From the NCBI GenBank assembly GCA_016415585.1, contig CP066552.1, forward strand, positions 3,472,001-3,536,000: a stretch of DNA of 64,000 nt. Reading direction: 5' to 3'. Shown one piece after another: positions 18,857-29,954 of this stretch. Both the position numbers and the translations under genes were made by a program. Source of the stretch: Pectobacterium carotovorum (GTDB lineage Bacteria; Pseudomonadota; Gammaproteobacteria; Enterobacterales; Enterobacteriaceae). The notes beneath the pieces were generated by a model. That model did no database searches and was not told where the DNA came from. It saw only the letters and a list, made by a program, of their open reading frames with translations. How positions within the stretch are numbered: the stretch's first letter is position 1; the number at the start of each line of letters is the position of its first letter.

Positions 18857-21800
18857 TTAGCCCAGCTGTCTGCGTGCGTTGCGGAACATACGCATCCACG
18901 GACCATCCTCGCCCCACTCTTCTGGGTGCCAGGAGTTGCTGACGGTACGGAACACGCGCTCAGGGTGCGGCATCATAACGGTTGCCCGGCCGCTGGTGCT
19001 GGTTACTGCCGTAATACCGTTTGGCGAGCCATTCGGGTTAGCCGGATAGTTCTCAGTAACCTGTCCGTAGTGGTTGATATAGCGCAGCGCGACCAAACCG
19101 TGCTCTTCAATCGCCGCTAAATGCGCACCATCGCGGACTTCAACTTGACCTTCACCGTGTGAAACCGCAATCGGCATGCGCGAACCAGCCATATCGTTCA
19201 TGAATAGCGACGGGCTTTTCTCCACTTCAACCAGACTGAAGCGCGCTTCAAAACGGTCGGATTTATTGCGGACAAAACGCGGCCAGAGATCGGCACCCGG
19301 AATCAGTTCACGCAGGTTAGACATCATTTGGCAACCGTTACACACGCCCAGCGCCAGCGTCTGTGGACGCAGGAAGAATTCAGCGAATTCATCACGTACG
19401 CGAGAGTTGAACAGAATGGATTTAGCCCAGCCCTCACCCGCGCCCAGCACGTCACCATAAGAGAAGCCGCCACACGCCACCAGTGCTTGGAAATCCTGCA
19501 AATTACGGCGATTTGCCAGCAGGTCACTCATATGGATGTCGATGGCATCAAAGCCTGCACGGTGGAACGCCGCCGCCATTTCTACGTGAGAGTTCACCCC
19601 CTGCTCACGCAGGACTGCGACTTTAGGCCGGACATTCTTAGCAATATAAGGTGCGGCAATATCTTCCTGCGGCTCGAAGGTCAGCGATACGTTCAGACCG
19701 GGATCGTTATCATCCTGTCTGGCGATGTGTTCCTGATCGGCACACTGCGGGTTATCACGCAGGCGCTGCATCTGCCAGCTGGTTTCAGCCCACCAGCGAC
19801 GCAGCGTTGAACGGCTTTCCTGATAGACCGCTTCTGCACCCTGATTGATGGTGAAACGCGTGCCTTCTTCAGCATGACCGAGGTAATGCACGCAGTCCGC
19901 CAAACCATGCAGCGCCAGAACCGCTTCCACTTCCGCACGACGTGCCGCAGGGATCTGAATGACGGCACCAAGCTCTTCGTTAAACAGCGTCGCCAGCGTA
20001 TCTTCGCCCTGAGACGCGATATCGACGGTCAGGCCACAGTGACCCGCAAACGCCATCTCTGCCAGCGTAACCAGCAGGCCACCGTCTGAACGGTCATGGT
20101 AAGCCAGAAGCGCTTTGCCCGCGACCAGCTGTTGTATGGCATTAAAGAAGCCTGCCAGTTGCTCTGGGCTATGAACATCTGCCGTCTTACGACCCAACTG
20201 ACGATAAACCTGCGCCAGCGCCGTCGCGCCCAGTGCTTTATTGCCTGCACCCAGATCGATGAGCAGCAACGCATTATCCTGTCCGGTACGCAGCTGTGGC
20301 GTTACCGTGTTACGTACGTCTTCCACACGGGCAAACGCAGAGATCACCAGTGACATCGGCGAGGTGACCGCACGATCTTCACTGCCTTCCTGCCAGCGGG
20401 TTTTCATCGACATGGAATCTTTACCCACCGGGATCGTCAGACCCAGCGCCGGACAAAGCTCCTCACCCACAGCTTTCACCGCCTCGTACAGCCCAGCATC
20501 TTCGCCCGGATGCCCTGCGGCCGCCATCCAGTTCGCAGACAGCTTCACGCGGGTAAGTGGACCGATATGCGTAGCAGCAATGTTCGTCAGTGCCTCACCC
20601 ACAGCTAAACGCGCGGAGGCCGCGAAGTTACGCAGCGCGACTGGCGCACGTTCACCGATAGACATCGCCTCGCCGTAATAACTGTCAAGGCTGGCGGTGG
20701 TCACAGCACAGTCAGCCACTGGCACCTGCCACGGCCCGACCATCTGATCGCGTGCCACCATGCCGGTCACCGAGCGGTCGCCAATGGTAATCAGGAAGGT
20801 TTTTTCCGCAACAACAGGCAAGTGCAGTACGCGCTCAACCGCTTCGGCCAAATAGATATCGTCGCGCTGTAGCAGCCTGCCCTCTACCTGCTTGCGCTCA
20901 ACGTCACGCAGCATCTTCGGCGTTTTACCCAGCAGCACATCCAGCGGTAAATCGATAGGTTTGTTGTTGAAATGACGATCGTTCATCGTCAGATGCAGTT
21001 CTTCCGTCGCCTCACCGATCACCGCATAAGGCGCACGTTCACGACGGCAAATTTCATCAAACTGTGCCAGTTGCTCTGGCGCAACGGCCAGAACATAGCG
21101 CTCCTGCGATTCATTACACCAGACTTCAAGCGGGCTCATGCCCGGTTCGTCGTTCAGAATATCGCGCAGTTCAAAGCGCCCACCGCGACCACCGTCGCTC
21201 ACCAGTTCCGGCATGGCGTTAGACAGACCGCCCGCGCCGACATCGTGGATAAACAGAATCGGGTTGGCTTCACCCAATTGCCAGCAGCGGTCGATTACTT
21301 CCTGACAGCGGCGCTCCATTTCCGGGTTATCGCGCTGTACAGAAGCAAAATCCAGATCCGCATCAGACTGACCCGATGCCATAGAAGAGGCAGCACCGCC
21401 GCCCAGACCGATATTCATGGACGGTCCGCCCAGTACAATCAGTTTGGCCCCGACGATAATTTCGCCTTTTTGGACGTGATCGGCGCGGATGTTACCAATG
21501 CCGCCCGCCAGCATGATCGGTTTATGGTAGCCGCGCAGCTCTGTGCCATTGTGGCTATCGACGCGCGCTTCATAAGTACGGAAATAGCCCGTCAGTGCAG
21601 GACGACCGAATTCGTTGTTGAATGCCGCGCCGCCCAATGGACCTTCGGTCATGATATCCAGCGCACTGACAATACGCTCTGGCTTGCCGAACTCTTCTTC
21701 TTCCCACGGCTGGACAAAACCAGGAATGCGCAGGTTCGATACAGAGAAGCCCACCAGACCCGCTTTCGGTTTGGAACCCCGACCTGTCGCGCCTTCGTCA

Positions 21801-22744
21801 CGGATTTCACCGCCGGATCCTGTTGCTGCGCCCGGCCACGGTGAAATGGCGGTTGGGTGGTTATGCGTTTCAACCTTCATCAAGATATGAGCGTCTTCCT
21901 GATGGTAATCATATTGTCCGTTGGTATCGGTATAGAAACGGCCGACGGCGGAGCCTTCCATGACGGCGGCGTTATCTTTATAGGCAGAGAGGACGTGATC
22001 GGGCGTGTGTTCAAAGGTGTTTTTGATCATTTTGAACAGTGACTTCGGCTGAGTGACGCCGTCAATCACCCAATCAGCATTGAAAATCTTGTGCCGGCAG
22101 TGCTCAGAGTTCGCCTGTGCGAACATATACAGTTCAATATCGGTTGGGTTACGGCCCAGTTTGGTGAAGGCTTCCAGCAGATAATCAATTTCATCTTCTG
22201 CCAATGCCAGCCCCAGACGGACGTTCGCTTCTTCCAGCGCCTGACGCCCTTGCAGCAGAATTTCGATGCGCTTGAAAGGTGTTGGCTGATGATGAGAGAA
22301 CAGCGCTTCCGCCTGTTTCAGGTCGCTGAATACGCTTTCCATCATCCGGTCATGCAGCAATGCCCCCAGTTGCTGCCACTGTTCATCGCTCAGCGTAGGC
22401 GCATGAATATAGAAAGCCAGGCCGCGTTCCAGACGCAGGACTTTGCTTAATCCACAGTTATGAGCGATATCCGTTGCTTTGGAAGACCACGGCGAAATGG
22501 TGCCGGGACGCGGCGTAACCAGTAACAGATGACCTTGCGGTTCGTGCTCCGCGAGAGAAGGACCATACTTCAGCAAACGTGTCAGTTTGGCCTGTTCATC
22601 GTTGTTCAGCGGGGCGCTGACATCGGCGAAATGTACGTATTCAGCATAGATATCGCTGACTGGCAAAACGTGCTCTTTGCAGCGGACTAGCAATTTATTA
22701 ATACGAAAAGCCGATAAAGCAGGTGAACCACGCAGTATTTCCAT
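18857..22744 (-). CDS. purL: Phosphoribosylformylglycinamidine synthase (large single-chain form)
   Basis: 1295-residue enzyme of purine synthesis converting FGAR to FGAM with ATP and glutamine. It has the full enterobacterial architecture: N-terminal PurS-like domain (about 1-150), linker with [11 protein letters not shown], two AIRS-like synthase halves with [21 protein letters not shown] and the [14 protein letters not shown] glycine loop, and a C-terminal class I glutaminase. The nucleophile Cys is in [11 protein letters not shown], and the His/Glu pair in [10 protein letters not shown] PurR operator lies about 100 bp upstream and a terminator follows. Confidence 0.98.
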   Translation of the reverse strand: MEILRGSPALSAFRINKLLVRCKEHVLPVSDIYAEYVHFADVSAPLNNDEQAKLTRLLKYGPSLAEHEPQGHLLLVTPRPGTISPWSSKATDIAHNCGLSKVLRLERGLAFYIHAPTLSDEQWQQLGALLHDRMMESVFSDLKQAEALFSHHQPTPFKRIEILLQGRQALEEANVRLGLALAEDEIDYLLEAFTKLGRNPTDIELYMFAQANSEHCRHKIFNADWVIDGVTQPKSLFKMIKNTFEHTPDHVLSAYKDNAAVMEGSAVGRFYTDTNGQYDYHQEDAHILMKVETHNHPTAISPWPGAATGSGGEIRDEGATGRGSKPKAGLVGFSVSNLRIPGFVQPWEEEEFGKPERIVSALDIMTEGPLGGAAFNNEFGRPALTGYFRTYEARVDSHNGTELRGYHKPIMLAGGIGNIRADHVQKGEIIVGAKLIVLGGPSMNIGLGGGAASSMASGQSDADLDFASVQRDNPEMERRCQEVIDRCWQLGEANPILFIHDVGAGGLSNAMPELVSDGGRGGRFELRDILNDEPGMSPLEVWCNESQERYVLAVAPEQLAQFDEICRRERAPYAVIGEATEELHLTMNDRHFNNKPIDLPLDVLLGKTPKMLRDVERKQVEGRLLQRDDIYLAEAVERVLHLPVVAEKTFLITIGDRSVTGMVARDQMVGPWQVPVADCAVTTASLDSYYGEAMSIGERAPVALRNFAASARLAVGEALTNIAATHIGPLTRVKLSANWMAAAGHPGEDAGLYEAVKAVGEELCPALGLTIPVGKDSMSMKTRWQEGSEDRAVTSPMSLVISAFARVEDVRNTVTPQLRTGQDNALLLIDLGAGNKALGATALAQVYRQLGRKTADVHSPEQLAGFFNAIQQLVAGKALLAYHDRSDGGLLVTLAEMAFAGHCGLTVDIASQGEDTLATLFNEELGAVIQIPAARRAEVEAVLALHGLADCVHYLGHAEEGTRFTINQGAEAVYQESRSTLRRWWAETSWQMQRLRDNPQCADQEHIARQDDNDPGLNVSLTFEPQEDIAAPYIAKNVRPKVAVLREQGVNSHVEMAAAFHRAGFDAIDIHMSDLLANRRNLQDFQALVACGGFSYGDVLGAGEGWAKSILFNSRVRDEFAEFFLRPQTLALGVCNGCQMMSNLRELIPGADLWPRFVRNKSDRFEARFSLVEVEKSPSLFMNDMAGSRMPIAVSHGEGQVEVRDGAHLAAIEEHGLVALRYINHYGQVTENYPANPNGSPNGITAVTSTSGRATVMMPHPERVFRTVSNSWHPEEWGEDGPWMRMFRNARRQLG

Positions 22745-22841
22745 AATCTAAAGTTCTCTCGTCTTCGATGCACTGGCTGCGATACAGCCATTGGGCACAA
22801 CAGGGGGGAAACGCGCATATTATAGAGAATCCTTCCCTCGG

Positions 22842-22857
22842 ACGAAACCGTTTGCGT
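22842..22857. promoter_or_regulatory. PurR operator of purL
   Basis: Read on the minus strand it is ACGCAAACGGTTTCGT, which to my memory is identical to the E. coli purL operator. It lies about 100 bp upstream of the purL start codon. Confidence 0.88.
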
Positions 22858-23023
22858 GGCGATAATTTCATTTCGCGTCCGGCGAATGATTAATCGGTGA
22901 CCAAATCAATAAAAGTTGCACACTGGCGTTTTGTTAAGCAAAATGCCCCCACTCTGGGAAATGACGTATAAAAAAACTGCCGTTACAGACAGACTGGCCA
23001 CTCGGCCGCCGAGAGATAACTAT

Positions 23024-24469
23024 TTGAAGCCGTTAAAATTAAATTATTTTTTCATCGGGATTATCACGTTACTGCTGGCGTTAGCGCTATGGCCTAGCAT
23101 TCCGTGGCGCAGTAGTCAGGATCTTCAGCTCAGGCAGATCCTCTCACGCGGTGAACTGCGTATCAGCACCGTTAATTCACCGCTGACTTATGCAATGAGC
23201 AACGGATCCCCGACAGGTCTGGATTACGAACTGGCAAAACGTTTCGCCGATTATCTCGGCGTCAAGCTGGTGGTCTCGTCACGTAAGAATCTTGACGAGC
23301 TGTTTGACGATCTGGACGGTAACGATGCAGACCTGCTGGCTGCCGGGCTGATTTACAATCATGAGCGTCTGGAACGCTTCCGTGCCGGCCCAACCTACTA
23401 TTCCATTTCACAACAGATAGTCTACCGCCTCGGCTCACCCCGCCCGAAGACGCTGGATAAGCTGCAAGGCCGTTTTGTCGTCACATCCGGTTCCGCCCAT
23501 GCGGCCACGCTGCGCGATCTAAAAGCAGGAAAATACCCGCAGTTAAGCTGGGAGTCCGCTTCCGATCAGAGTACACAGGAATTACTGAAACAGGTTGCTG
23601 ACGGCAAGCTGGACTACGCGCTGGGTGATTCGGTCACCATCGGCTTAATGCAGCGTATTCATCCACAGCTCGCCGTCGCCTTTGATCTCAGCGACGAAGA
23701 GCCGGTCACCTGGTACATGCGTCGTTCGCACGATGACAGCCTATCCGCCGCACTGCTCGATTTTTTCAGCCAGATTGTCGAAGACGGTACGCTCGCGCGT
23801 CTGGAGGAGAAATATCTCGGCCACGTTGGTGAATTTGACTATGTCGATACCACTACGTTCCTGAGCGCGATTGATGAAACGCTACCGGATTTGCGCCCGC
23901 TGTTTGAAAAATACGCCACCGACATCGACTGGAAGCTGCTGGCCGCCATCTCCTATCAGGAATCACACTGGAACCCGCAGGCAACGTCACCGACTGGCGT
24001 GCGTGGGCTGATGATGCTCACACGCAACACCGCAGAAAGTCTGAACGTCACCGATCGGGTCGATCCTGAGCAAAGTATTCGCGGCGGCGCGCAATATATG
24101 TCGCACATGATGCAGAAAATGCCGGACACCATCCCCGAAGATGAAAAAATCTGGTTTGCGCTGGCGTCCTACAACATGGGATACGCCCATCTGCTTGATG
24201 CGCGTAAATTGACCGAAAAACAGAAGGGTAACCCCGACAGCTGGGTCGATGTGAAAATGCGCCTGCCGATGCTGAGCCAGAAGCGCTATTACACTCAAAC
24301 CACCTACGGCTACGCGCGCGGACATGAAGCCTATAACTACGTGGAAAACATTCGGCGTTATATGGTGAGTCTGGAAGGTTATCTGATAGAAAAAGAAACC
24401 AAAGCGCAGCAACAAATCCAGATCGCACGAGGCTATCCGGCGGTTCCGTTCAGCAAAGTACCGGAATAA
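23024..24469 (+). CDS. mltF: Membrane-bound lytic murein transglycosylase F
   Basis: Outer-membrane-associated enzyme cleaving peptidoglycan to 1,6-anhydromuropeptides. The TTG at 23024 is chosen (481 residues) because the protein then starts (L)[12 protein letters not shown], aligned with E. coli MKKLKINYLFIGI, and GAGAG lies about 8-12 nt upstream. An ATG at 22916 would add an atypical 36-residue extension. Order: signal/membrane segment, ABC-type amino-acid-binding domain (about 40-265), then an SLT lysozyme domain with catalytic Glu in [25 protein letters not shown] sequence (written here in part), and [13 protein letters not shown]. It is divergent from purL. Confidence 0.93.
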   Translation: MKPLKLNYFFIGIITLLLALALWPSIPWRSSQDLQLRQILSRGELRISTVNSPLTYAMSNGSPTGLDYELAKRFADYLGVKLVVSSRKNLDELFDDLDGNDADLLAAGLIYNHERLERFRAGPTYYSISQQIVYRLGSPRPKTLDKLQGRFVVTSGSAHAATLRDLKAGKYPQLSWESASDQSTQELLKQVADGKLDYALGDSVTIGLMQRIHPQLAVAFDLSDEEPVTWYMRRSHDDSLSAALLDFFSQIVEDGTLARLEEKYLGHVGEFDYVDTTTFLSAIDETLPDLRPLFEKYATDIDWKLLAAISYQESHWNPQATSPTGVRGLMMLTRNTAESLNVTDRVDPEQSIRGGAQYMSHMMQKMPDTIPEDEKIWFALASYNMGYAHLLDARKLTEKQKGNPDSWVDVKMRLPMLSQKRYYTQTTYGYARGHEAYNYVENIRRYMVSLEGYLIEKETKAQQQIQIARGYPAVPFSKVPE

Positions 24470-24486
24470 TCGAGCCTTAGCAGGAC

Positions 24487-24613
24487 TATCCCCTAAATAA
24501 TTCGAGTTGCGTGAAGGTGGCAACTGAGTGAATCCCCAGGAGCTTACACAAGTAAGTGACTGGGGTGAGCAAGGGCAGCCAACGCACAAGCAGCTTGAAG
24601 TATGACGGGGATA
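24487..24613. repeat. Palindromic interspersed repeat, copy 3
   Basis: About 127 bp, from CCCCTAAATAATTCGAGTTG to CAGCTTGAAGTATGACGGGG, with an internal CTTACACAAGTAAG palindrome. It lies between the convergent mltF and tadA genes. It is inverted relative to copies 1, 2 and 4 and ends 3 bp before the tadA stop. Confidence 0.85.
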
Positions 24614-24615
24614 CG

Positions 24616-25140
<525 letters not shown>

Positions 25141-25206
25141 TCATATTTTGGCGGCGCATTATACCTATATGAAGAGATGAAAAAATCAGATGAAAGGGTG
25201 AAAAAA

Positions 25207-25845
25207 TCATTCCAGCTGTTGCAGGCTACCTTCGGGGGTGACTCGCCAGCGGTGTTCGCAGAAATAGAGCAGCGGATTGTCCTGTTTGCTGTCGCTGTAA
25301 CCGCTGTAGAGCTTGAGCGGCGCGCCCAGACGCTGCTCCATCTGCGTCACTTTTTCATGTCCCAGACAGCGCAACGTTAATACCCAGCCGCCATAGCGGC
25401 GTGTAATCTGGCTTCCCATCAGGCGCACGCCGGGCAGAAAAGGCGAATCATGATAGACCTGTTCCACCAGCCGCTGCGGCGATCCCGTCACCAGCCAGAC
25501 CTGCGCCTCGCTGTCTTCAAGATAGGTTTTCAGCCGCTGCTGAACCTGCGGAAACGGTATAACATCATGACGAAACGCGCCGACAAACTGCTTTTCCAGT
25601 TGCACCAGCTCGTCTTCATCACGGCCAAACGTAATCGCCCACAGCAGCCAGCTCATCGGCCATCGGGCCGCACGACCGCGAATCAATAACCCCAGCCCGA
25701 TAATCGGTAATAGCGGGATAACCAAAACGAGATTTAACGGCAACCGACGAAGTAAAAAACGCAAAAAGCTGCCAAACATGTCCTGTTGATGCAACGTGCC
25801 ATCCAGATCAAAAAAAACAATGCGTTGCTCTCGCTTATCACTCAA
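25207..25845 (-). CDS. pgpC: Phosphatidylglycerophosphatase C (HAD family)
   Basis: 212 residues (E. coli YfhB/PgpC, 211). HAD motif I is FFDLDGTLHQQD near residue 12, motif II VTGSPQ, and motif III/IV YSGYSDSKQD. A hydrophobic stretch (LNLVLVIPLLPIIGLGLLI, about 37-55) anchors it to the inner membrane. It dephosphorylates phosphatidylglycerol phosphate. It sits between tadA and murQ. Confidence 0.93.
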   Translation of the reverse strand: MSDKREQRIVFFDLDGTLHQQDMFGSFLRFLLRRLPLNLVLVIPLLPIIGLGLLIRGRAARWPMSWLLWAITFGRDEDELVQLEKQFVGAFRHDVIPFPQVQQRLKTYLEDSEAQVWLVTGSPQRLVEQVYHDSPFLPGVRLMGSQITRRYGGWVLTLRCLGHEKVTQMEQRLGAPLKLYSGYSDSKQDNPLLYFCEHRWRVTPEGSLQQLE

Positions 25846-25876
25846 AACGTTCCTCCCGACTTACACCAAGATAATC

Positions 25877-26383
25877 TTATCCGCCAATTAGCGCCTCACG
25901 CAGATAACCATTGTGCTGTTTCAGACGCTCACGCGCCGCTGCCACGTCAATATTAGCCAGAAGCATGAGAATCGCTGGCTTAACCTCATTATCTGCCTGC
26001 TCCAGCGCCTGCCGTGCCCTGTCTCTATCGGCACCGCTCGCTTCCACCACAATGCGGCAAGCCCGATCCAACAGCTTCACATTGGTTGCCTTCACATCAA
26101 CCATTAAATTCTGATACACCTTCCCCAGCTTAACCATTACGCCAGTAGAAATCATATTCAGGACTAATTTTTGCGCCGTTCCTGATTTCAGCCGCGTCGA
26201 GCCTGTTAACGCTTCTGAGCCGACCACGGGAGAAATCGCAGGTAAAACCAGCGCAATGGCTTCAGGCACTTTCCGATCTTCCTGATTAAACGCGTGCATC
26301 ATCTCCAGCGTAGAGAGCTGATCTAGCGCCATCGTTGCCGGATTACGCATTTAGGAAACCAATTTCCCTAAATTAAGATTCTC
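25877..26383 (-). pseudogene. murQ: murQ remnant with internal deletion (MurNAc-6-P etherase)
   Basis: The longest open frame is 157 residues (25877-26350), against about 300 for MurQ. Its first 40 residues ([20 protein letters not shown]) match the MurQ N-terminus. At LPAIS it jumps to [20 protein letters not shown], the C-terminal third. Roughly 145 residues, including the sugar-phosphate-binding SIS core, are missing in frame. Upstream, NLGKLVS followed by TAA and then ATG-CGT-AAT replaces the usual NLG-LVSETRN start, so the 5' end is also damaged. MurQ normally cleaves the lactyl ether of MurNAc-6-phosphate during cell-wall recycling; this copy cannot be active. Confidence 0.88.
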
Positions 26384-26470
26384 TCCATCCATCACATCTG
26401 AACGCATTCAGCTACCTCATGCTTTATATCAGCGCGCTACACGCTTATGACAAACAATCATTTTCACCAC

Positions 26471-26669
26471 TATACCCGTCATACTTCAAGTTGCATGTGC
26501 GTTGGCTACGTTTAGTCACCCGAATCACTTACCTCAGTAAGCTCATCGGGATTAAATGAGAGACATCCTGTCTCTCACCGAAGGCCAGCCGTTGGCTGGT
26601 CAAATTCGTTCCCGACGAATTTGTCCTTCTCTTGCAGCCTGCCTGAAACTCGAATTATTTAGGGTATAT
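26471..26669. repeat. Palindromic interspersed repeat, copy 4 (long form)
   Basis: About 199 bp, from TATACCCGTCATACTTCAAG to CGAATTATTTAGGGTATA. Internal hairpins include GAGAGACA/TGTCTCTC, GGCCAGCC/GGCTGGTC and AAATTCGT/ACGAATTT. It lies at the junction between the decayed murQ and the Lap block. Confidence 0.85.
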
Positions 26670-26755
26670 ATGCTTTTGGGGCCTATGAAAGTACGCTATT
26701 CTGCATCGAATTCACTCTCCACTATGCATCTCGCAAGGTAAACAGAGAAACCTCA

Positions 26756-27445
26756 GTGCGGCTCCCCAGGTTCAGAATTTCCAGTTACACGCTTTTCTTT
26801 ATTAGCTGTCTGCTGTTTCTGCTGGCGGGTTCCCTACGTGCGGACTGGGATTTTATTACCATTAATCAGCGAACCGAGCAGCTTTATGGCTCGGCTACGC
26901 CTGATGCTCGCCGCCGAATAGATGAATGGCAGACGCTGTTGGTCAATTCCCGCAATAAAGAGGAAAAGGCGCTGCTGAGCAGCGTGAACCAATTTTTCAA
27001 TGACCGTATGCTGTTTCGCGATGATATTGTCGTCTGGAATCAGGAAGATTACTGGGCTACGCCGATTGAAGCGCTGCGTAAAGGTGCCGGGGACTGCGAA
27101 GATTATGCGCTTGCCAAGTATTTTACGCTGCGCCATTTAGGCGTCTCAGCAGACAAATTACGCATTACCTATGTTAAAGCCCTGCGTCTGAATAAAGCGC
27201 ACATGGTAGTGACCTATTATCCCACGCCAACCTCGATTCCACTGGTGTTGGACAATCTGACCGACAAGATCCAGCCTGCGACAGAGCGCAATGATTTAGT
27301 TCCAGTGTACGCCTTTAACGGCGGTGGTCTCTGGCTGCCGGGCGCGAGCGGCAGCAACAAACGCGTCGGTGACAGCAAACGACTTTCACGCTGGCAAGAT
27401 GTATTAACCAAAATGCGTGCCGAAGGGTTTTCAATTGAGGAGTAA
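26756..27445 (+). CDS. lapG: LapG-type periplasmic cysteine protease
   Basis: 229 residues from a GTG. An N-terminal membrane/signal segment (about 11-28) is followed by a transglutaminase-like bacterial cysteine proteinase domain. The catalytic triad is visible: Cys114 in AGDCEDYALA, His149 in NKAHMVV, Asp166 in LVLDNLTD. LapG cuts the N-terminus of Lap adhesins, releasing them from the cell surface when c-di-GMP is low. It lies 9 nt upstream of lapD in one operon. The adhesin encoded nearby carries the expected TAAG target. Confidence 0.93.
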   Translation: MRLPRFRISSYTLFFISCLLFLLAGSLRADWDFITINQRTEQLYGSATPDARRRIDEWQTLLVNSRNKEEKALLSSVNQFFNDRMLFRDDIVVWNQEDYWATPIEALRKGAGDCEDYALAKYFTLRHLGVSADKLRITYVKALRLNKAHMVVTYYPTPTSIPLVLDNLTDKIQPATERNDLVPVYAFNGGGLWLPGASGSNKRVGDSKRLSRWQDVLTKMRAEGFSIEE

Positions 27446-27454
27446 GGGTAGGCT

Positions 27455-29407
27455 ATGTCTCTATACAAACAATTACTGATAGCCATCTGCCTGTTTGTGC
27501 TAATTATTTTCAGCGGGAGTTTTTTCGTCAGCCTGGAAAATTCGCGTGAACAGTACAATAACCAGCTTCACTCTCACGCGCAGGATGCCGCTACCGCATT
27601 GGGGCTTTCCCTGACGCCAAATATTGATGACCCAGCGATGGTAGAGCTGATGGTCAGCTCGATTTTCGACAGCGGCTATTTTTCCAGTATTCGCGTGCGA
27701 GATTTAAAAACCGGCAACGTTACGCTGGAACGTACCGCATCGCCGGATATCCCTGACGTCCCGCTCTGGTTTGTCCGGTTGGTGAACCTGCAACCCGGCG
27801 CGGGCGAAGCTATCGTGATGCGCGGCTGGGAACAGGCGGCAAAAGTTGAAGTGGTCAGCCACCCGATGTTCGCAGTCACCCGTTTGTGGCGCAGCAGCAC
27901 GGCCACCTTCCTGTGGCTGCTCGGCTGTGGCACGCTGGGCGTGTTCCTCGGGGCGCTGTTCCTGCGCCGCCAGCTACGTCCGCTCGATTATATCGTCGAC
28001 CAGTCGCTGGCGATTACCCGTCGTGAATTTCTCAGCCAGCCAGATTTACCCAATACGCCCGAATTTCGCCGCGTCGCGCAGGCGATGAACCTGATGGTTA
28101 GCAAGCTCAAAACGCTGTTTGAAGAGGAAGCAGAGCGGAGCGAGCGCCTACGTCAGGAAGCCTATCAGGATCCTCAAACCGGATTGAATAACCGCCGTGC
28201 GTTTGACATGCAGCTCAACGACAAACTCGCCGATGAGGAAACCGCCCCCGGCTTTCTTATCATGATTCGCGTGCAGGATTTGGCGGGGATGAACCAGCGT
28301 CTGGGCGGCCAGCGTACCGATGCGCTATTAGCCTCCGTCGGGCATATTCTGCGTAAAACGCAAAAGCAGCATACGAATGCTGAGAGCCTTCTGGCACGCA
28401 TCCGTGGTGGGGAATTTGCGCTGTTCTGCCCAGGCCTGGTCGATAAAGAAGCCTATTCGCTGATTGGCGAACTGACACGCAGCATTGAAACCTTGCACCT
28501 GACAGGCGAAACCGATGTCTCCCCTGTTGCCCAATTCGGCATGGTGCCTTTCCGCCCCGGCGACACCGCGCAATCCCTGTTTATTCAGGGCGATCAGGCG
28601 CTCACCCGTGCCGAAAGCGATACCGATACTACCGCGCCTCACGCGATGCCGTCCGTCAGTGCCGAACAGGTCGAAACCGATCGCCATATGTGGTTTAACC
28701 TGCTCGATCCCATTTTGGAACAGGAACGCTTGCAGCTTTTCCTGCAACCGGTCGTAGCGTGTGACGATCCCAGTCAGGTGCTGCATCACAAGGTACTGGC
28801 TCGAATTCAGGATGCGCAAGGGAACAGCATCGCCGCAGGCCGCTTCCTGCCGTGGATTCAACGCTTTGGCTGGGATACCCGTCTGGATCAAACGATGCTA
28901 CGCGAAGTGCTGGACTATCTCCGTCAGCACGACGGCAATCTGGCGCTGAGCCTGTCCGGCACCACGGTACTGAATCTTCATCTGCTCGCCGATCTGCTTG
29001 CCCCATTGAAGCATCAGCCTGACGTCGCCAGACGACTGATTCTGGAGCTGGATGAGAACCAATTGCCAGACAGTGCCCAACTGGAAGCCTTAATCAAGCT
29101 GCTGAATGAACATGGCTGTGCGCTGGGGCTACAGCATTTTGGCGGGCGCTTTAATATGATCGGCAACCTGTCCCAATGGGGGCTGGCTTATCTGAAAGTC
29201 GATGGCAGCTACATCCGCAACATCGATCAGGAAGACGATAAGCAAATGTTTATCGAAGCGCTGTATCGCGCCACCAACAGTATCGCCCTGCCGCTTATCG
29301 CCGAACGTGTTGAAACCGCAGGTGAGCTGAAAGTGCTTCAGGAGATGGGATTACAGGGCGCGATGGGACGGCTGTTGGGTGAACCGGTGCCAGCGGTCAG
29401 AATCTGA
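27455..29407 (+). CDS. lapD: LapD-type c-di-GMP receptor (HAMP-GGDEF-EAL, degenerate)
   Basis: 650-residue inner-membrane protein: TM1 (about 6-28), periplasmic output domain (about 29-148) that binds LapG, TM2 (about 150-170), HAMP, GGDEF (about 235-390) and EAL (about 410-645). The active-site motifs are degenerate: RGGEF instead of GGDEF (near residue 315) and KVL instead of EAL (near 445). The same substitutions occur in Pseudomonas fluorescens LapD, which binds but neither makes nor degrades c-di-GMP. c-di-GMP binding to the EAL domain would sequester LapG and keep the adhesin on the surface. Confidence 0.94.
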   Translation: MSLYKQLLIAICLFVLIIFSGSFFVSLENSREQYNNQLHSHAQDAATALGLSLTPNIDDPAMVELMVSSIFDSGYFSSIRVRDLKTGNVTLERTASPDIPDVPLWFVRLVNLQPGAGEAIVMRGWEQAAKVEVVSHPMFAVTRLWRSSTATFLWLLGCGTLGVFLGALFLRRQLRPLDYIVDQSLAITRREFLSQPDLPNTPEFRRVAQAMNLMVSKLKTLFEEEAERSERLRQEAYQDPQTGLNNRRAFDMQLNDKLADEETAPGFLIMIRVQDLAGMNQRLGGQRTDALLASVGHILRKTQKQHTNAESLLARIRGGEFALFCPGLVDKEAYSLIGELTRSIETLHLTGETDVSPVAQFGMVPFRPGDTAQSLFIQGDQALTRAESDTDTTAPHAMPSVSAEQVETDRHMWFNLLDPILEQERLQLFLQPVVACDDPSQVLHHKVLARIQDAQGNSIAAGRFLPWIQRFGWDTRLDQTMLREVLDYLRQHDGNLALSLSGTTVLNLHLLADLLAPLKHQPDVARRLILELDENQLPDSAQLEALIKLLNEHGCALGLQHFGGRFNMIGNLSQWGLAYLKVDGSYIRNIDQEDDKQMFIEALYRATNSIALPLIAERVETAGELKVLQEMGLQGAMGRLLGEPVPAVRI

Positions 29408-29414
29408 TACCACA

Positions 29415-29450
29415 TTATTTTGGCTAACGGCGTTATTTTGGCTAACCGCG
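29415..29450. repeat. Short tandem duplication, two 18-bp units
   Basis: TTATTTTGGCTAACGGCG is followed immediately by the same 18-mer with one change (CCGCG for CGGCG). It lies in the 3' trailer of lapD. Confidence 0.8.
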
Positions 29451-29458
29451 TTTAACGG

Positions 29459-29497
29459 CCCCGGCTTCTCGCTACGATATTGAGAAGCCGGGGTTGT
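29459..29497 (+). terminator. Terminator of lapG-lapD
   Basis: Twelve base pairs (CCCCGGCTTCTC/GAGAAGCCGGGG) around an 11-nt loop, followed by TTGTATT. It lies 51 bp after the lapD stop. Confidence 0.8.
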
Positions 29498-29550
29498 ATT
29501 GAAAAGCGAGGATCGACGTTAAGATATCATCTCTCTACAACATCATTTTT

Positions 29551-29895
29551 TCAAAACATCGTCTCTTCATCGTCGCCAATCAGCTTGTTTAATCCGCCAT
29601 TTAGCGCTTCACGCGCCTGTGCACGGTTGATCAACTTCAGCTGTGCCGCCTGAGGGAAATCAGTAATGCTGACCACACCTTTCTGAATCAAAACCTGAAT
29701 TAAATCCTCCAGCACGCGCACCATTTCCAGATCGCTTTGCCGCAGTTGCTGGAGGCTGGACGTCGCTGCCTGATGGCTACGGAACCAGGCCTGCGCCTCG
29801 CGCGAATCATCAGGCAGTTCGCCATTCATTTCAGGAAAAGGACTCTTTTCTACCTTCATCAGGTGACCATCACTGTCGCGTTGGATATAAAACAT
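29551..29895 (-). CDS. Small tryptophan-synthase-beta-like protein of Lap loci
   Basis: 114 residues, starting MFYIQRDSDGHLMKVEKSPF. It matches the short proteins that are often mis-named tryptophan synthase subunit beta-like and occur beside Lap-type adhesins. It has no PLP lysine or tryptophan-synthase fold features and is acidic and mostly helical, with no signal peptide. It lies 59 bp downstream of the adhesin on the same strand, so cotranscription is possible. Its role is unknown; a cytoplasmic factor for adhesin expression or export is only a guess. Confidence 0.7.
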   Translation of the reverse strand: MFYIQRDSDGHLMKVEKSPFPEMNGELPDDSREAQAWFRSHQAATSSLQQLRQSDLEMVRVLEDLIQVLIQKGVVSITDFPQAAQLKLINRAQAREALNGGLNKLIGDDEETMF

Positions 29896-29954
29896 GTTCG
29901 GAGACCTTTTAAGTTTTTGATAAAGAAAGGAGCCAAGCAGGCTCCCCCTTTTCG

